Assembly (NCBI GenBank): GCA_031771865.1
Contig: JASISA010000025.1
Coordinates: 3,472,001-3,536,000, forward strand
DNA from: Nothophaeocryptopus gaeumannii
Taxonomy: Eukaryota; Ascomycota; Dothideomycetes; Mycosphaerellales; Mycosphaerellaceae
DNA: 64,000 bases
Direction: 5' to 3'
The notes below the pieces were generated by a model that was given only the letters and a program-made list of their open reading frames with translations, did not search any database and was not told where the DNA came from. Positions 1 to 12,708 of this stretch are shown here, piece by piece. Within the stretch, counting starts at the first letter, position 1; each line of letters opens with the position of its first letter. Made by a program: the position numbers and the translations under genes.

Positions 1-1844
1 GCAGTGCGGCGTTGTTGAGGCAGCAAAGTGTTTGGTAGCAGTGAGAGCGAGAGTGAGATTGTGCGTTGGGCATGGCAGCTCGTGCCGTGGTCGATTGGTC
101 GCTCCACAGTGCGGAGGAGGGTCAGAATGCAGAACATGCTTGGCAATGGGTTAGTTGCGCGTCTGCTTCAAGCCCTGTGGAGTTGTGTACTCCGAGCATG
201 CTTATGGAGAAATATGTGGACCTTGATCTGGAGAGTGCAGGATCCTGGAAGTCAGAGACGCAGACGGTGTGGGGAGAGTTCACGTCCTTGGCATGGTGAC
301 GACCGACTTCTCATAGCATGGAGAGCCGAGTCTGGCAACGCGATGCTTCTTATCTTTGGGCTCGCAGGCTTGCGTCGTGACTGCCGCTGGTCTGGGTGAG
401 CATGTTCGGGCTTGAGGCCGTCTGTGGAAGCGTTGAAGAGGTACCTATACAGGCTCACGATGCAGCTAGCGCTCGCTCGCAGGAGGCGATTGCTTGCCGG
501 GCCGAATGTGTAGGCCTTGACGCAGCAACCATGGATGCCACAACTCTCCGTGCCGATCCATATACTATGTATCGCCGTTGTCGCTGGGCAGCTTATCGAC
601 GGCGAGATGCAATGGTGTTTCGTGAGTGCAGTAGTCAAGGATCGGAATGGGTCAGAAGCAGAGATCCGAGGCAGCCGTGTGTTGCGGGAAGTGCATCACA
701 CATGGCGGTGGCGTGGTGAAGTAACAGAAATGTCGTGGTGAGCACGCTAGAAGGGCATTGACATTGACAGCCGCGTAGAAGATGACGGACGCGTAGTGAA
801 GAGAAAATACGAAGTGGAGCACTGTGTGCAGCGTCCTCGTTTGGCTCGATCTCGAGCGCCCTTCCGCACGTACAGAGGTATCGGAGTACGTATTATCGGA
901 GTACGTATTGACTTATCTGCTGGTGACACGATGAGACTGCGACAAAACGCAAGCGAAGATCTCGCCGTTTTCAGGGCTCTTTCTCCTCCGATCCGGGGTA
1001 GGCAAATCTAGAGCCAAAGACCCATCCGCTGAGCCCGCTGGTCACTCGTGAGGGGCGTCGCTTCTCCTGCAAAGCTCCACATCCCAATTTTGCTGCCAGA
1101 CCTGAGTTCTACCGTTCTTTGCTGCTGTGGCCTGTCCTCGCCGCGGGCGCCTCTCCTCACCTCACCTCAGCCGAATCGATGCGCCTCTGTATCAGTAACT
1201 GACTCTGCACCTCATATCGCGCGAGCCACCTTGGTGAAAGCGGCATCTCAACTGCGCGCGCGCCGGCCTGCGTCCCTTCTCCATACCTACGACATCCTGC
1301 ACGCTGCTGTGCAACAACGTCTCCGCCCCGTAGGAAACGCCCTCCACCAGGACTTTACCTGCTCCCGCGGCACGGCGGCTGTCTTCAAAGTTCACCACTA
1401 GCTGCGCGGTCTTGCCCGAGTGATCCTGCTCCAATCTCGACTCAGGGACTGGGACGAGGACACTACAGCGAAACTCTACTGCCCACATTACCCTACTCTC
1501 GCTGTCCTGGCTCACTCTCACACCAGACATTCCACTCAGACCGACATACCCCCTCCAACCTAACAGGCTAACCGTCCCCTCGAGCCTTTATCGACTACAC
1601 CACAACCCCAGGACTCTTTAAGTACCATCTGGACCCTCTGGCATCTTATCGTGATATCGCACGCTTTCCTGTCTTGCGTAGCACGATCTTGGCGGTGTGA
1701 GCAGGACAAAACTACACGCCCGGTCTTCACAGCAAAGACCGTACGGCAGACGTGCACGACGGCAACGGTGCCTCCTACATTCGCTTGTGAGCCTTGTCTG
1801 AAATAGCCATCGCTACTCATGTGTCGAGCGGTGTAAATTACGCC
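1..1844. other. Intergenic / long 5' flank of the REG1-like gene
   Basis: I see no convincing gene here; the short open frames lack family features and overlap each other on both strands. The last 700 bases or so are pyrimidine-rich (CT tracts from about 1040 to 1600), as is common in promoters and 5' UTRs of highly expressed fungal genes. A perfect 15-bp unit is repeated in tandem at 879-893 and 894-908. The left edge may contain the end of a gene that lies outside the window. Confidence 0.5.
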
Positions 1845-3674
1845 ATGGCCGAGGTCTTGAACAACCCTATGCGGCCGGATGGTCAGCCATTCTACCAAAG
1901 CCCCGGATCATACGGTCGAGCTGCGTCCATACCCACGTCACCGTCTCTATTTCTCGACAAGACAGCATCTCCGCTCTCCTCGAGTCCGAAGACCGCCAGC
2001 ACACCTCCCGCAGAGCACCAAGAACGGCCGTCTCTAGCACAATCGGGATCCGCGCCATCATTACATGCGTGGACTGCCGAGTCCTTTCCTGCGTATCTAA
2101 ATGCAACCGCGGACGACTCAAATGCATCCAGCACAGGTTCAATATCAGAGAGTGATGCCTCTGTCGAAACCGACATCACCTTCCCTAACTATGACGGAGA
2201 TCTTGGCGTCCCTCCATCATCACCTACCGTAGCCGAGGACTCCAACGACGAGCGCAGTGAATCCACGGCCACAGATACTACCATCTCAGACTCACCACTG
2301 CCAACCCCGACCGTCCACGATGACACCGCCATACGGCAAGAGCCCTCACAACAGGTAGACTTCTTGAACCATGAGTGGAGGGAGGAGGACATATGGTCAT
2401 CATGGCGGAACATTGTCTCTCAGAGGAAGACAGTCTATGGCGAGAGGTCGAGGCTTGAGAATGCCTCCTGGAGAACATGGGCCAAGACAAAGTTCGACCT
2501 GTCCACCGTACCTCCAGAGCGATTGAATTGGCTCAAAGAATCAGACGTAACTTGGCTCTACGGTCCTCTCAAACTTGCTGCGTCATACCCGGTTTCAAAG
2601 AAGGCTGGATCGCAGCCTGGATCTCAGATATCCAAGAACAACTCGTTCGTCAACAAGAAGCCGATTCTGAAGAAAAGAAGCATGTCTGAAGTGATGCTGC
2701 AGAAGTCACTTTCCACTTCGTCACTGGTGAAGCAGGCTGCAGCATCCGTCCAGGCTCAAGGGCGAAGTACAAGGAGATCCGGTCCGGAGGTAATTGACTC
2801 CAAGCTTCAGTCCGAGACGCCCAGCCGGGATCAGGTTGACTACTTCACCAGTCGAAGCACCAGCAGTGCGGGGACGCCCTACGAGAGTGGCGAAAAGCGA
2901 CATATTCGATTCGATGATCGAGTTGAGCAGTGCATAGCTGTTGACTGCAAGGAAACTGGAATGGATGACGAAGAAGATGAAAGCGAAGCCGAGGCCGAGC
3001 ACAGCAGTCATCAAAGTTCTGACTCAAGTAGTGATAACGGTATTGTAATGATGAAACGAAAGAAACGGCCTGCAAATAAGCAGAAGAAGAGAGGTCACAG
3101 CAGAAGCAGTTCCGCGAACGGACGGAAGATCATCGAGACCCTACCATCCACGACACTCAAGTACCGAACAGACAGCCCGGATGTTACCCCAGAGAGTCGG
3201 CACCACACATTTGGACGCTCGTGGGTCTCAGGCAAGCTCAGCCCCAGTCCATCTCAGGAAACGCTCCGGCCATCAAATGCATCAAACAATTTTCTGCTCC
3301 CGGACGATGATGAAGCCGACGAAGACATTGACTCTGACTCTTCCTGGAGTTTTGGTGCCAGCAATCCCAAATCTTCTCTTGGAGCAACTACACGAGGCCG
3401 GGATGGTGCTTCCTCGAGTAGGGCGAGAGGCAGCACGCCAATGCCACGGGATATCGACTACGAGGTCGAGGGCATGCGACGGACCAGCAGCGGCATGTTC
3501 ATGCCGTACGATGAAGACGAAGACGACATAGTGGCGGCTGGACTATTCGGCCGTGTCAGTGAGACCATCAACACGGCTAGAGATATCGCACATGTCATTT
3601 GGTGGGTTTTCTGGGTGACTCATATGAGAAGGTTTGTACTAACGATTGACAGGAACGTCGGCTGGCGAAAATGA
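1845..3674 (+). CDS. REG1-like regulatory subunit of protein phosphatase 1 (Glc7)
   Basis: Two exons, 1845-3601 and 3653-3674, give 592 residues. Residues about 173-245 hold the fungal block of this family, with NHEWREEDIWSSWR, LENASWRTWAK and NWLKESDVTWLYGPL. Near residue 350 is KRHIRFDDRVEQCIAVD, which contains an RVxF-type PP1-docking motif. The rest is Ser- and acid-rich and looks disordered. In yeast, REG1 targets Glc7 to Snf1 for glucose repression; the same role in carbon-catabolite control is inferred here. The 51-nt intron has GTGGGT, an ACTAAC branch site and ACAG. Splicing restores the conserved tail DIAHVIWNVGWRK. The intron is in frame and stop-free, so retention would add 17 residues just before that tail. 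I chose ATG 1845 for its CGCCATGG context; there is no earlier in-frame ATG. Confidence 0.9.
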   Translation: MAEVLNNPMRPDGQPFYQSPGSYGRAASIPTSPSLFLDKTASPLSSSPKTASTPPAEHQERPSLAQSGSAPSLHAWTAESFPAYLNATADDSNASSTGSISESDASVETDITFPNYDGDLGVPPSSPTVAEDSNDERSESTATDTTISDSPLPTPTVHDDTAIRQEPSQQVDFLNHEWREEDIWSSWRNIVSQRKTVYGERSRLENASWRTWAKTKFDLSTVPPERLNWLKESDVTWLYGPLKLAASYPVSKKAGSQPGSQISKNNSFVNKKPILKKRSMSEVMLQKSLSTSSLVKQAAASVQAQGRSTRRSGPEVIDSKLQSETPSRDQVDYFTSRSTSSAGTPYESGEKRHIRFDDRVEQCIAVDCKETGMDDEEDESEAEAEHSSHQSSDSSSDNGIVMMKRKKRPANKQKKRGHSRSSSANGRKIIETLPSTTLKYRTDSPDVTPESRHHTFGRSWVSGKLSPSPSQETLRPSNASNNFLLPDDDEADEDIDSDSSWSFGASNPKSSLGATTRGRDGASSSRARGSTPMPRDIDYEVEGMRRTSSGMFMPYDEDEDDIVAAGLFGRVSETINTARDIAHVIWWVFWVTHMRRFVLTIDRNVGWRK

Positions 3675-4905
3675 GCTCGTTTGAAGGTGTTTCTAGGGGT
3701 TAGGGAAGCAAACATCTATCTACTACGAGCCTCGAGCCTCGAGCCTCGAGGCGAGCGCACGCCACGAACGACCTGCACAGATTGGTCTTCGAAATGGCAC
3801 AATTGTACCTACGCAACTTGATATTGACACCCCTTGCCTGTACATGTCACGGATGAACGGCCTACGAAGAAGACAAGGCAAGGCATTATAAATCTGCTAC
3901 GGGGGAGAAAGCGGCAACGCACATGACGACTTTAACGCCACGGTCGGCCTTTAAGCGATTGGAACCTCTATTTGATCAGCGCAAAAGGCGGGTGTTTTGA
4001 GGAGCAAGTAATAGAGGAAACTCGCGGACTTGAATCTATGGATTGGGCGGCTCCACAGTGGACCATTTTAGCAAAGCTCGGCGCTCGAGCGGCAGGGACG
4101 ATGTTCACAGAAATGAGCGTCTTGTATTTATGAATGTAATCAAAGAGACTCCAGTGGTCCATTGAGAGATCGCATATTTACTATACCTATCGTCAGGCGC
4201 AGTGACGTTTGCAGCCCCAAGTCAGCAGTGAGGTCGTGCCCGACTCTCCGAACTCTGACTGCGTTTCTATATGCTCGTTTAGAGCTCTATCGCCATGGTT
4301 ATCATTGCAGCTTCGTACGAAGCCATTATCAAATCTGCATAACCTACGTAATCCCGAGCGTCCCTTTGAGGCGATCCGTCTGGTTGCGCGACTTCCAGCA
4401 CGTGGGATCGGTCCTCGATGGAACCTCACTCGGCTGCGCATTGCTTGGTTTTGAGCTGCATGTTACGATCTCATGAGACTTGAGTTGCCATGCCTCACAT
4501 GTTCACTCCTCGAGTTACAATCCAGCAAATTCAGCGGTTTCTTTCATATGTGTCGTTTCGTGAGATTGACGTGCAGAGTTCGTCCGTGCTCTTCGCTTCC
4601 CCCCAAGCCTCCCCTCCCTCCAGCCGTTCGCCAATCCCACAACCCCGGGAGGAGGGTTGGTCGATCGTGGCCATTACTCGCAGCAACGCGAACTTCATCA
4701 CGGCAGTCGATCACCCTCACGCTACCAAAGGCGCGTCCGTGCCATGTTCAGGCATATCCGCCTACTTCTCTCCATCCTGCTCTTCGTGGTTATTTGCAAA
4801 GTTTCTCAGAAATTGAGTGAGGAGGCGACGACGTTTTACGAGTAGACCGTCCGGCACACATCATAAAAGCTAGGAAAAGGGCAGAAGAGGTGGTTTTTGG
4901 TGGTC
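3675..4905. other. Intergenic region between the REG1-like and ELMO genes
   Basis: No supported gene. A 7-bp unit (CGAGCCT) repeats about three times at 3726-3750 and includes CTCGAG palindromes, just 3' of the REG1-like gene. The stretch from about 4500 to 4900 is CT-rich and probably carries the promoter and leader of the ELMO gene. Short open frames between 4160 and 4850 overlap on both strands and show no recognisable motif. Confidence 0.5.
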
Positions 4906-7188
4906 ATGGCGATGGAACAACCCCCTGATGTCGCGACGCTCGTTGCAGGACTGAACGCGGAGAGTGACAGTGCGAGGAAATATGCGGTGTTTAAATTGAA
5001 GGGGTTGCTTGGAGACCCGTCGTTCGCCGACGCGTTCATCGCGGCGGAGGGACTGCCGGCGTTGAGAGAGGCGGTTTTGGGGACGAATGGGAATACGCAG
5101 GCGTATGCGTTGGGGAGTTTGGATGCGCTTTTGGAGTTGGATATGGGGTGGGAGGGGGTGGATGATGAGGTTTTGGAGAAGGTGGGTACGCGAAGAAGAA
5201 GATAAGAAGCGTTGAGTCAAAGAGAGGGAGAATATATATTTGGTAGAGAGGGAGAGCTAACATGGTATGCGCTGCAGGCACTCTCACTCGCCATCTCACA
5301 TCCACTCGTCAATATCGTCCGGAATGCTCTCACACTGCTCGTCCTGGTTGTGTCGCGACCTCTCAATGCTAGCCGAGAGGGAGAAGACGAATTCACCGCC
5401 TCTGGTTTCCGCGCGATCAAGCCTGCTCTCGATAACCACCCACAGTTCCTCGAATCGCTCGTTCAGCGCCTGAGTGCCTCCGATCATACCCTATGTGCCA
5501 ATGCGCTTCAACTTGTGAATGCTCTGATGAGAGACGCCATTGTCAATGGAGGGGAGAACGAATGGCCCAGGTTCGTTAAGAGACTGCAAGATCTGGGAGT
5601 GATAGGCGGTGTTGGAATGCTCATGCGTGGTGATGCGGCCAACTACGTGGACAGTCCTCTGGCTCTGGCCATCTTGGAGTTTCAAGGCTTGACCAAGGTT
5701 CTTCTGAGGAAATGGAGAGATGTGATGGTCAACGTGGAGCTGTCGGAACATAAGAGAGCATTGAAGACAATACACCTGCTGAGCAAGCCAGAGCCGTATA
5801 CACCGCCTGTGGGCGTGAATGGGACAAAAGCTAGGAAACACCACCCCGAGAAATGGCGGCGTTTGGGCTTTGAGCATGAGTCTCCTGCTTGGGAGTTTGA
5901 TGAGACGGGCTATTTGGGCATGATGGATCTGGTCGAATACTGCCGTCGTAATGAGGACACCTACCAGAAGACGCTCATGGATCAAGCGGTACAGCCCAAA
6001 GAGGAGCGATGTCCCATTGCACGCGCCAGTCTAAGTGTCACGCTGATCCTCTACGAGCTCTTTGAGATCGACGACGACAGTCTCAATGGCACTTCAACCT
6101 TGCGCAACAGTCTCGACCGAGACCAAATTGTGGACAGGTTATACAAACCTCTCTTGCTCCAATGGGGTCGTCTGCACACCGCCTGCTTGAACGCCTTCAT
6201 CCGGCTCTGGAAAGACGCAGGTGCCGAAGTGCAAGACCTCTACAGAATCGAAGAAGTCGTGCGTATAGTCGCAGAGCGAGTCATCGGAACCGCCAGCCGC
6301 AAAACAGACGTCGGCAAAGTCGAAGAGGACCTCCGCATCATCACCCTCCCCACAGCCCGCCTCTGGCAAACGGAGAATCTCAACGAAGTCTACCAAGACG
6401 CCTGGGGTCCGCATCTCCTTCAAGTTCGAGAACAACTTCACCACGAAAGTCTCCAATTCATGAAAGAGCAACGAATTCGCTGTCTCCTGCAGGGATCTTG
6501 GTTTCCTACCTCTCACACATCATCAGCAGCGGCTTCGGATCTCTCCTGGAGGTTTGCCCGCCTGAGCCATAATAGGAGATGGCTACACTACCGGGACTTC
6601 GCCTCTAGACCATCAGTAGCGGTGGGGGCGGGTTACGACCCGCCACTGGCAGATCTCCCCGCAAAGATCGACTTGCACCATGTCACGTCGGTGGATAGCA
6701 ATGTCTCGGCCCCGGAGGCGCCAGTCATGGGGAAACCGGGTGCGAATGGGAGTTCCGAGACGCTAAAGGACTCGATTGCAGGGTCTCGTAAAGCACTTCC
6801 TCCTCCGCCGCCGGCGCCGACTTCGACGACGAAGATCACTATACTCGGGACGTCTTCGAACAAAGCCAAGACGAGTTCGAATGCTGCTGGGCAAGATGAG
6901 GAGGTGTTGTTGGAGTTGTTTCCGCAGACGTCATATTTGGCTTCGGAGTGGTTGGATGGATTGTTGATGCTTTTGAATCAACAGCCCATCACGAAGGATA
7001 CGACGAGGTTGATTGAGATGATGGAGGATTGGGGTGTGAGGTTACGGATGTTGAATTTGAGGTGGGAGGATGTGGATTGGGAGGTTTTGGAGATGGGTGT
7101 GAAGGGAGAGGAGGTTGAGCCTAGACCGGTGCCGAGTCGAGAGGGGGTGGATGATGAGTATTGGTATGCGTTGCCTGACGAGGTGTGA
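4906..7188 (+). CDS. ELMO/CED-12 domain protein
   Basis: Two exons, 4906-5181 and 5278-7188, encode 728 residues. The 96-nt intron (GTGGGT, GCTAAC branch site, GCAG) is required, because the genomic frame hits a stop within it. The N-terminal half reads as armadillo-like helices (AFKLKGLLGDPSFADAFI-type repeats, then HPLVNIVRNALTLLVLVVSRPL). The ELMO domain follows at about residues 280-400, with WRRLGFEHESPAWEFDETG and MMDLVEYCRRNEDTYQK. The C-terminal third looks like a PH-type domain with an embedded low-complexity PPPPPAP segment and a final long helix (EWLDGLLMLLNQQP). In animals ELMO partners DOCK proteins to activate Rac. In fungi a similar link to polarity GTPases is plausible but inferred. 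The start could also be ATG 4912. Confidence 0.88.
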
Positions 7189-9584
7189 ACTCACATGAGG
7201 GAGGGAAAGGGATGGGTGCGTGTGAGGACCGCATAGAGTCGGAGCCCTAACAATGAGTGAGGTGTATTGATATTGTACAATTAAACTATACACGCGGACA
7301 TAAGCAAAGTTCCTGTCATCATCCATCAAGATGATGAGTATGCTCGTAGAGGCTTACGTACCGTGCCAACTTACAGCATTCACACAATGCTGCCCTATTC
7401 AACGTGGCAGTGTGTGGTGTTGCCCAGTAGGAAAAGAAGTAAACCGGAAGCAACGGAAATTGCCTTCCCAGACGGGGTACAGTACGGTATGGTTTCCGAC
7501 TGACCGTTCGGAGTCCCAAGCAAGTCGAGACCCAAAGCTCACTCTCTTTCCTTTCGCTCTTCGAAAAGCGTGTGAGAAGTGCCGTGTGAGAAGTGCCGTG
7601 TGAGGAAAAGACTCGCCTGATGATGCGAGATGGTACTTTTGAAACAAGGTCTTTGCCTGGTCCTCGGATCGCGCATCTCAATCGTGTTTCATATTCGTGG
7701 GTTGGTCACAATGCCGAAACTGCGGTAGATTTGGGGTAGGCCCAGAGCGCCGGGCACAGTGGGGGTTGTTGATAAACCTGACGAGGATGCTGTGAAGTTT
7801 CAACTTCAAGGTAGGACGCCCCTGATTCTGATGACAATGCAATCCTTTTCAGTATACGCATCCACTCCTGCTCGGGCATACGCATCCACTGCAGCGTACG
7901 CATCCGTCCTGCACAAGGCGGAAAATCGGCATTGATTTCATGGCACAGGAGCAAACGGAAGGCGGAAGGTGATGCGGTACCATGCGTGGGTTCTGCTTCG
8001 TACGAGTTGACTTTCAGGGCTCCGCCGTCGGTTGTCAGAAATAGTTAACGTTGGCAGGCTGCGACTGGTCATCAGTTGGGCCTCGCGACATATGCCGAGC
8101 AACCGTATAAGATGACATGGCCTGTTCTTTCCAACCATGGGTACCGGGTGCCTGTAGCCTCCTACCTCACCACCGCTAGCTTGATGACTGTAGATTTGCG
8201 ACATGACACATGCTGTTACAGATGGCTGAAGACAGATTTCCGATGAGTGTCTCAGATCTGGAACTGCGATTCGTTGGGGACAGAAACAACAAACAAATGT
8301 TGCTCTCGCATGCACGACGAGTCGACTCCGATGTGTGAGAGAAGACGTGCAGTCGTCTCAAGAGTCGCCGGCGCAGACGCTGACGGTCGATCATCTTTGC
8401 ACGTTCCAGGAGCGAAGCGGATGACAGGTACAGAGTTCGAAGGCTCCAGGTTGCTGTGCGGCTTCATGGGGAGACCCTTGTCGTTTGCCACTCGTTACAC
8501 GAGAGGTCTGATGTTCTGCTGATATTGCGATATGTTGTTGCCGACGGAGTAATCAGACCAAAGCGGCTCTTGCGCGCAGGATCCCACAACCCTATGGGAT
8601 TGCAGTTGATCGCTATTGGCGCGTTCGCCGCGTTACAGTGCTGACAGAAGGATCCGTACCTGAACGTGGTGTCCACTGAGGCGTGGCCCGATGGCGAGCG
8701 CCTCGGAGGGGTTGGTGGCTTGGCCCAGCTGATGTGTAGCGACTCACGTTCATGCATATGCAAGGAACGAACAGCAGCAGCAGAATAATGGTGAACGTGG
8801 CATTGCACAGAATGTCGCAGACGGTTGCTGTGCGCGCAACAAGCTGACCGCCTTTCGGTGTGATGCATTCCCGGTGATCGCGAGGTGTTTGCTGTACTCC
8901 GGCGGCCATTCGAGGATCCGCATTCCGCCGCACTAAGTTAAGCGCGTATTTTTAGACCGGCATTCATTGAGATGAGCATGGATGATGGGAACGCGGTTCA
9001 CCGGCGCATGCGTACCTTATGGTATGAACATGAGCTGCTGTTGCGAGGCGAGGCGATGTGGCAGGACTTCCCGGCCAGTGGTGAGAAAGGTACCGGCGTT
9101 GCTACAATGGTTGCTCGCACTCGTCGCCGGCGCCTCCAACGTACATGGCATGCTCCAGGCCGAAGCCCTGTTGCTGCTGCTCTTCGGCTCGGGTGCCGGC
9201 CGCGTGTGTTCCAGGGAGGGAGGGAGGGAGGGCGAGGAGGAGGTCTGTGTCCCATTTGATCCTTTCTCATCAACCCCGTCAGCACCCACCACGGCGTGCC
9301 TGCCGCTTCAAGATTGAGTCCAAGAAACACAAGCGATCTCATCACCGCATCAGACGGTGAGCCTTCACCCCGCCGTCCACGCGCCGCGCCTCGACGACCG
9401 ACATAATAGCCACCGACGGCCACCATCAACATACTTCGATCCAACTCACGATCCAACTCACGACCCAACATGCTTATCTCGGCAGACGAGTACAATGCAC
9501 TGCCAACATCAATCCAGTATGCTCCTCACCCACCCCAGTGGCCATGCCTCCTCGTAGCGGAGTAATATCAGATACCCGACATCG
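7189..9584. other. 2.4-kb gene-free stretch with several short tandem repeats
   Basis: I see no gene I can support on either strand; the open frames of 60-165 codons overlap each other and lack motifs. The stretch carries several small direct repeats: a 14-bp unit twice plus a partial copy at 7570-7604, three copies of TACGCATCC(ACT) at 7855, 7879 and 7897, a GGGA tract at 9213-9232, and a 12-bp unit CGATCCAACTCA at 9437-9460 with a partial third copy. The last 300 bases are pyrimidine-rich and probably the leader of the next gene. Confidence 0.45.
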
Positions 9585-11146
9585 ATGGTCGAGCACTGCC
9601 TGAAGCGGAAGGAAGTCTGGTGGAGTCCTCGTCTGATGGCCACGTGAGGTCACTACCACTCCCCCGTTCTGTCTAATTTGAAACCGCTATCTCTGCTTTC
9701 GAGCGACCACATGGCCCTCGCATGGGATGTCATTGTCTCGACTAGATTGCTGACGACTGAACTAGGAAGAAATACTTCTCATCGGTCGAGCGCTTGCGCA
9801 TCGCACAGCAAGCTGCCTCACAGGAACGCAAGAAGCAGCACACAGTCAAGGAACAACCGCCTTGGCTCTCACCTAAGCCCTCTATCGAAGCTATTAGACC
9901 CAAGACATCTCACTCTTACCGGACAGCCTCGTCTCTCTCTCAGACGAGGAAGCCAAGTAGCGCCCGCTCGGATGCAGACGTTGACGAGGACCAGGCATTG
10001 CGTTTTTTCGCTTTGCCCGACAAACTGAAGCGATCGCACTTCACGCAGGAGGAACTAGTGCTGTTGACGGAGAGTTCAGAGAGAGCTTTGGGTATTTCTA
10101 TGACTGCGGACGACAACACCTCACGGCAGGACACGGTCGATCGAAGGAACGGCAGCATTGGATCACTGCAGTATCAGTCATCACTATCAGACGGGTTCGT
10201 GGACGATCTGGAGAAGGACTGGTTCGAGATGGAGACGGAGTCGCCCATGAGCTCCGAGCATGGAACCAACGAGTCGGACATTCTCAAGTACTATGCGCGC
10301 AAACGACAAGGGTCGGTCTGCTCCCTGCACAGTACTGTGGCACCGTCCGTGGCGGAATCAGCAAGGTCACAATCAGGGCGGAAGTCGTTCTCTAGGAAGC
10401 GAGCCGTCTCTCAGCTGGCACCTTTGCCACTACCACCGCCCACGCTGCTCCCAGCAGTGCCACCATTGCCATCACTCACCACTTTGTTGTCGATGAGTCC
10501 TGTACGATCACCAGGAGCGCTGCCGAGCCCGGTCGAAACGACGCCGAGTACCAAATACTACAAGGACACGGGTGCACGATCGAAGCTGCGCGAATATCTC
10601 GCCTCGCCTGAAAAATTCGACGAGGCTCTGGAATTTGGCTTCCCAACTGAGCGTGGCGCCGACGGGCGAGTGCCTTCTCGAGCTGCCAGCGAAGATGACA
10701 TCGTGGAGGAAATGGAAGAGCTGTCGGTGTCTGGCAGCAAAGACGACGAGGAGCGATCGACGATGACCTCTCCGCGAACACCATCTGGCTTTCAAGATGA
10801 ATACAAGACTTCGACGACACCTCACTCTTCGGTGGACTCAGGCGTAGCCCTGCCACAGTTGACGCCCGCCAAGCTTGGAATTAGAAGCCTGTCCCCTGAT
10901 CTTGATGGACGGGAAATGACTCTGCGTATGACACTGACCCGACCCGAGCTGCGAGCGCCAGAGCAGGAATTATACGCTTTCCAACGCAAGCAGGTGTCTG
11001 GCGTCGACGTGGAGACTGTTGATCCCCTAGCCTTGGATGCATTGGCCGTATGCGACGATCACTCCGGAGCTCATGGAGCATTCGCTGTGCATCGAGGATC
11101 GAAGGGTGGTTTTAAGAAGGTCTGGAAGAGCTTCCGTGGACAATGA
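9585..11146 (+). CDS. Conserved-looking fungal protein of unknown function, mostly disordered
   Basis: Two exons, 9585-9643 and 9766-11146, predict 479 residues. The first exon is inferred. Translation is open from KKYFSSVERLRIAQQ, and the in-frame stop just upstream falls inside an intron ending CTAG at 9765. GTGAGG at 9644 preceded by ATG 9585 joins in the right phase. The protein is Ser/Pro-rich with a few ordered islands: RFFALPDKLKRSHFTQEE near the N-terminus, KLREYLASPEKFDEALEFGFP in the centre, a Pro-rich run (LPLPPPTLLPAVPPLP), and a basic C-terminus ending GFKKVWKSFRGQ. The two ordered islands look conserved, but I cannot assign a function. The first exon is the least certain part. 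Confidence 0.7.
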
Positions 11147-11622
11147 TTTGATTGGATTTCTTTCCTATTCTTCTTTCTTGTCGTAGGCACCGAAGATTGT
11201 TCTCGGGCCTGATTTGCTGTGATGGCGTTCAGCATGCATGAGGATTGGAGATTTCATCGGGCGCGGAATAGGAGGCGAAAAGCCAGGCTGCATTGCAAGC
11301 ATTGCCGCAGCCAAAACTTGTACTGTAAAACTAGCAGAGGAACATGTTGTATCAAAAGAAGTCACATCAAGCATTTTAGTCCCAGAAGTAGTACTGCTCC
11401 GTACCTTGAATCACAAGCTTGATCGTCGCCTCGGTTGGAGCTTGAGCGTGTGACGAGCTGTCTCAAGCTTCCACTGCACAACAACTCCCGCGTTTGAAGT
11501 CGCAGATACCGCATTCCACTCTTCACTCACGACCAGCACCCCTCTACTTCCGCTGGAGAAATCCGACAGACTTCCACATCTTCATATCGCGCCTCAGTTG
11601 AAGCGACATCTACCCACCCAGC
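11147..11622. other. Intergenic region
   Basis: No gene supported. This is the 3' flank of the preceding gene and a CT-rich leader (11460-11620) before the SH3BGR-like gene. Confidence 0.5.
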
Positions 11623-12708
11623 ATGGCGTCCGCTCACGACCTCTCCGCGCTCGACAAGGACCCGCGATTGTTCCTATACACATCCTTGACCGCCGGGTCC
11701 TCGCACATCATAACAGCTACGTCTCGTATGGAAACGATTCTCAAAGCGAACAAGATCCCATTCCAAGCAATCGATACAGCTACGGATGAGAAGGCACGGA
11801 GATTATGGCAGCGAAGAGCAGGGCAGAGGAAGTTGCCGGGTCTGGTGAAAGAGGGTTTCGTGATCGGAGTATGTGGACAGATGAGAAAGACACGACGTTT
11901 TATGGTATGGGAGACTGACTAGTTGGCAGGACCTGAACGAGGTGGAAGATTGGAATGAGTTTGGCGAGTTGAAGGAGAACATAGGTACGTGATTGTCGCG
12001 TGTGCAGTGCCATACTGGCCTGGGGGCATTGGCTCATCCATTGCAGGACCAGTACCTCCAGCGAACGCTGCGATACCCCCGGGAGGCCAAGTCGGCGTCC
12101 AGACTGCACCACCAGTCAACCACAATGTGCCTTCACCCAAAGTCGCATCTACGAGCAAGTTTTCCTCACCAGCCTCAAATACTAAACCACCCGAAGAGTC
12201 AAAGTTCGACAAGTCAAAAGCAAGACCACTCCCTGGCGCAGAAGAGATAGCAGCTCGCAACAAAACTCCTTCCACCTTTGAGGCGCTAAACCCCGAGACG
12301 CATACACCTTCACCAGAAGACAAGAAGCATATCGAAGCAGCAAAGAACATCTCCAAGACACATCCCGCGGTCGATCATCTCTCAGCACCCGCATCACGAA
12401 TACAATCTGGCAGCGCGACGCCTGCCGAGACTGAGGAGCCAGTCGCGAAGAGCGAGCCTCAAGTCAAGTTTCAAGAACCCGTAGCCAGGACAACGAGAGA
12501 GCAGCATAGAGGAAGCGATATCAAAGAAGCTCCGGCTGAGGAGATCAAGAAGGTCGAGTCAGAAACTTCGGTGCAGGAGGCGGATGAGGAAGATGCCGCG
12601 GTGAAGGGTGTGGAAGGTCTGAAGGTTCAGGATGAGAAGCAGACGGCGGAGACGCAGGCGCAGGAGGCCAAGGAGCCTGATGCTGCTGGGAAGAGTGTTG
12701 AGGATTAG
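11623..12708 (+). CDS. SH3BGR-like (glutaredoxin-fold) protein with acidic tail
   Basis: Three exons, 11623-11868, 11930-11984 and 12047-12708, give 320 residues. Residues 1-105 match the SH3-binding glutamic-acid-rich protein family, a thioredoxin/glutaredoxin fold. They read as a first beta strand with LFLYTSLTAGS, then KANKIPFQAIDTATDE, RKLPGLVKEGFVIG and DLNEVEDWNEFGELKENIG. No CxxC redox motif is present, as is usual for the family, so catalysis is unlikely and a binding role is inferred. From residue about 105 the protein is a long Ala/Glu/Lys/Pro-rich tail that looks disordered. Both introns are short (61 and 62 nt) with GTATGT or GTACGT donors, and they restore the family block across the junctions. 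ATG 11623 has a good context. Confidence 0.82.

Noticed and set aside
7570..7910. Short direct repeats considered as minisatellite or regulatory array
   Set aside because: Only two or three copies of each unit, unevenly spaced, with no neighbouring gene to link them to.
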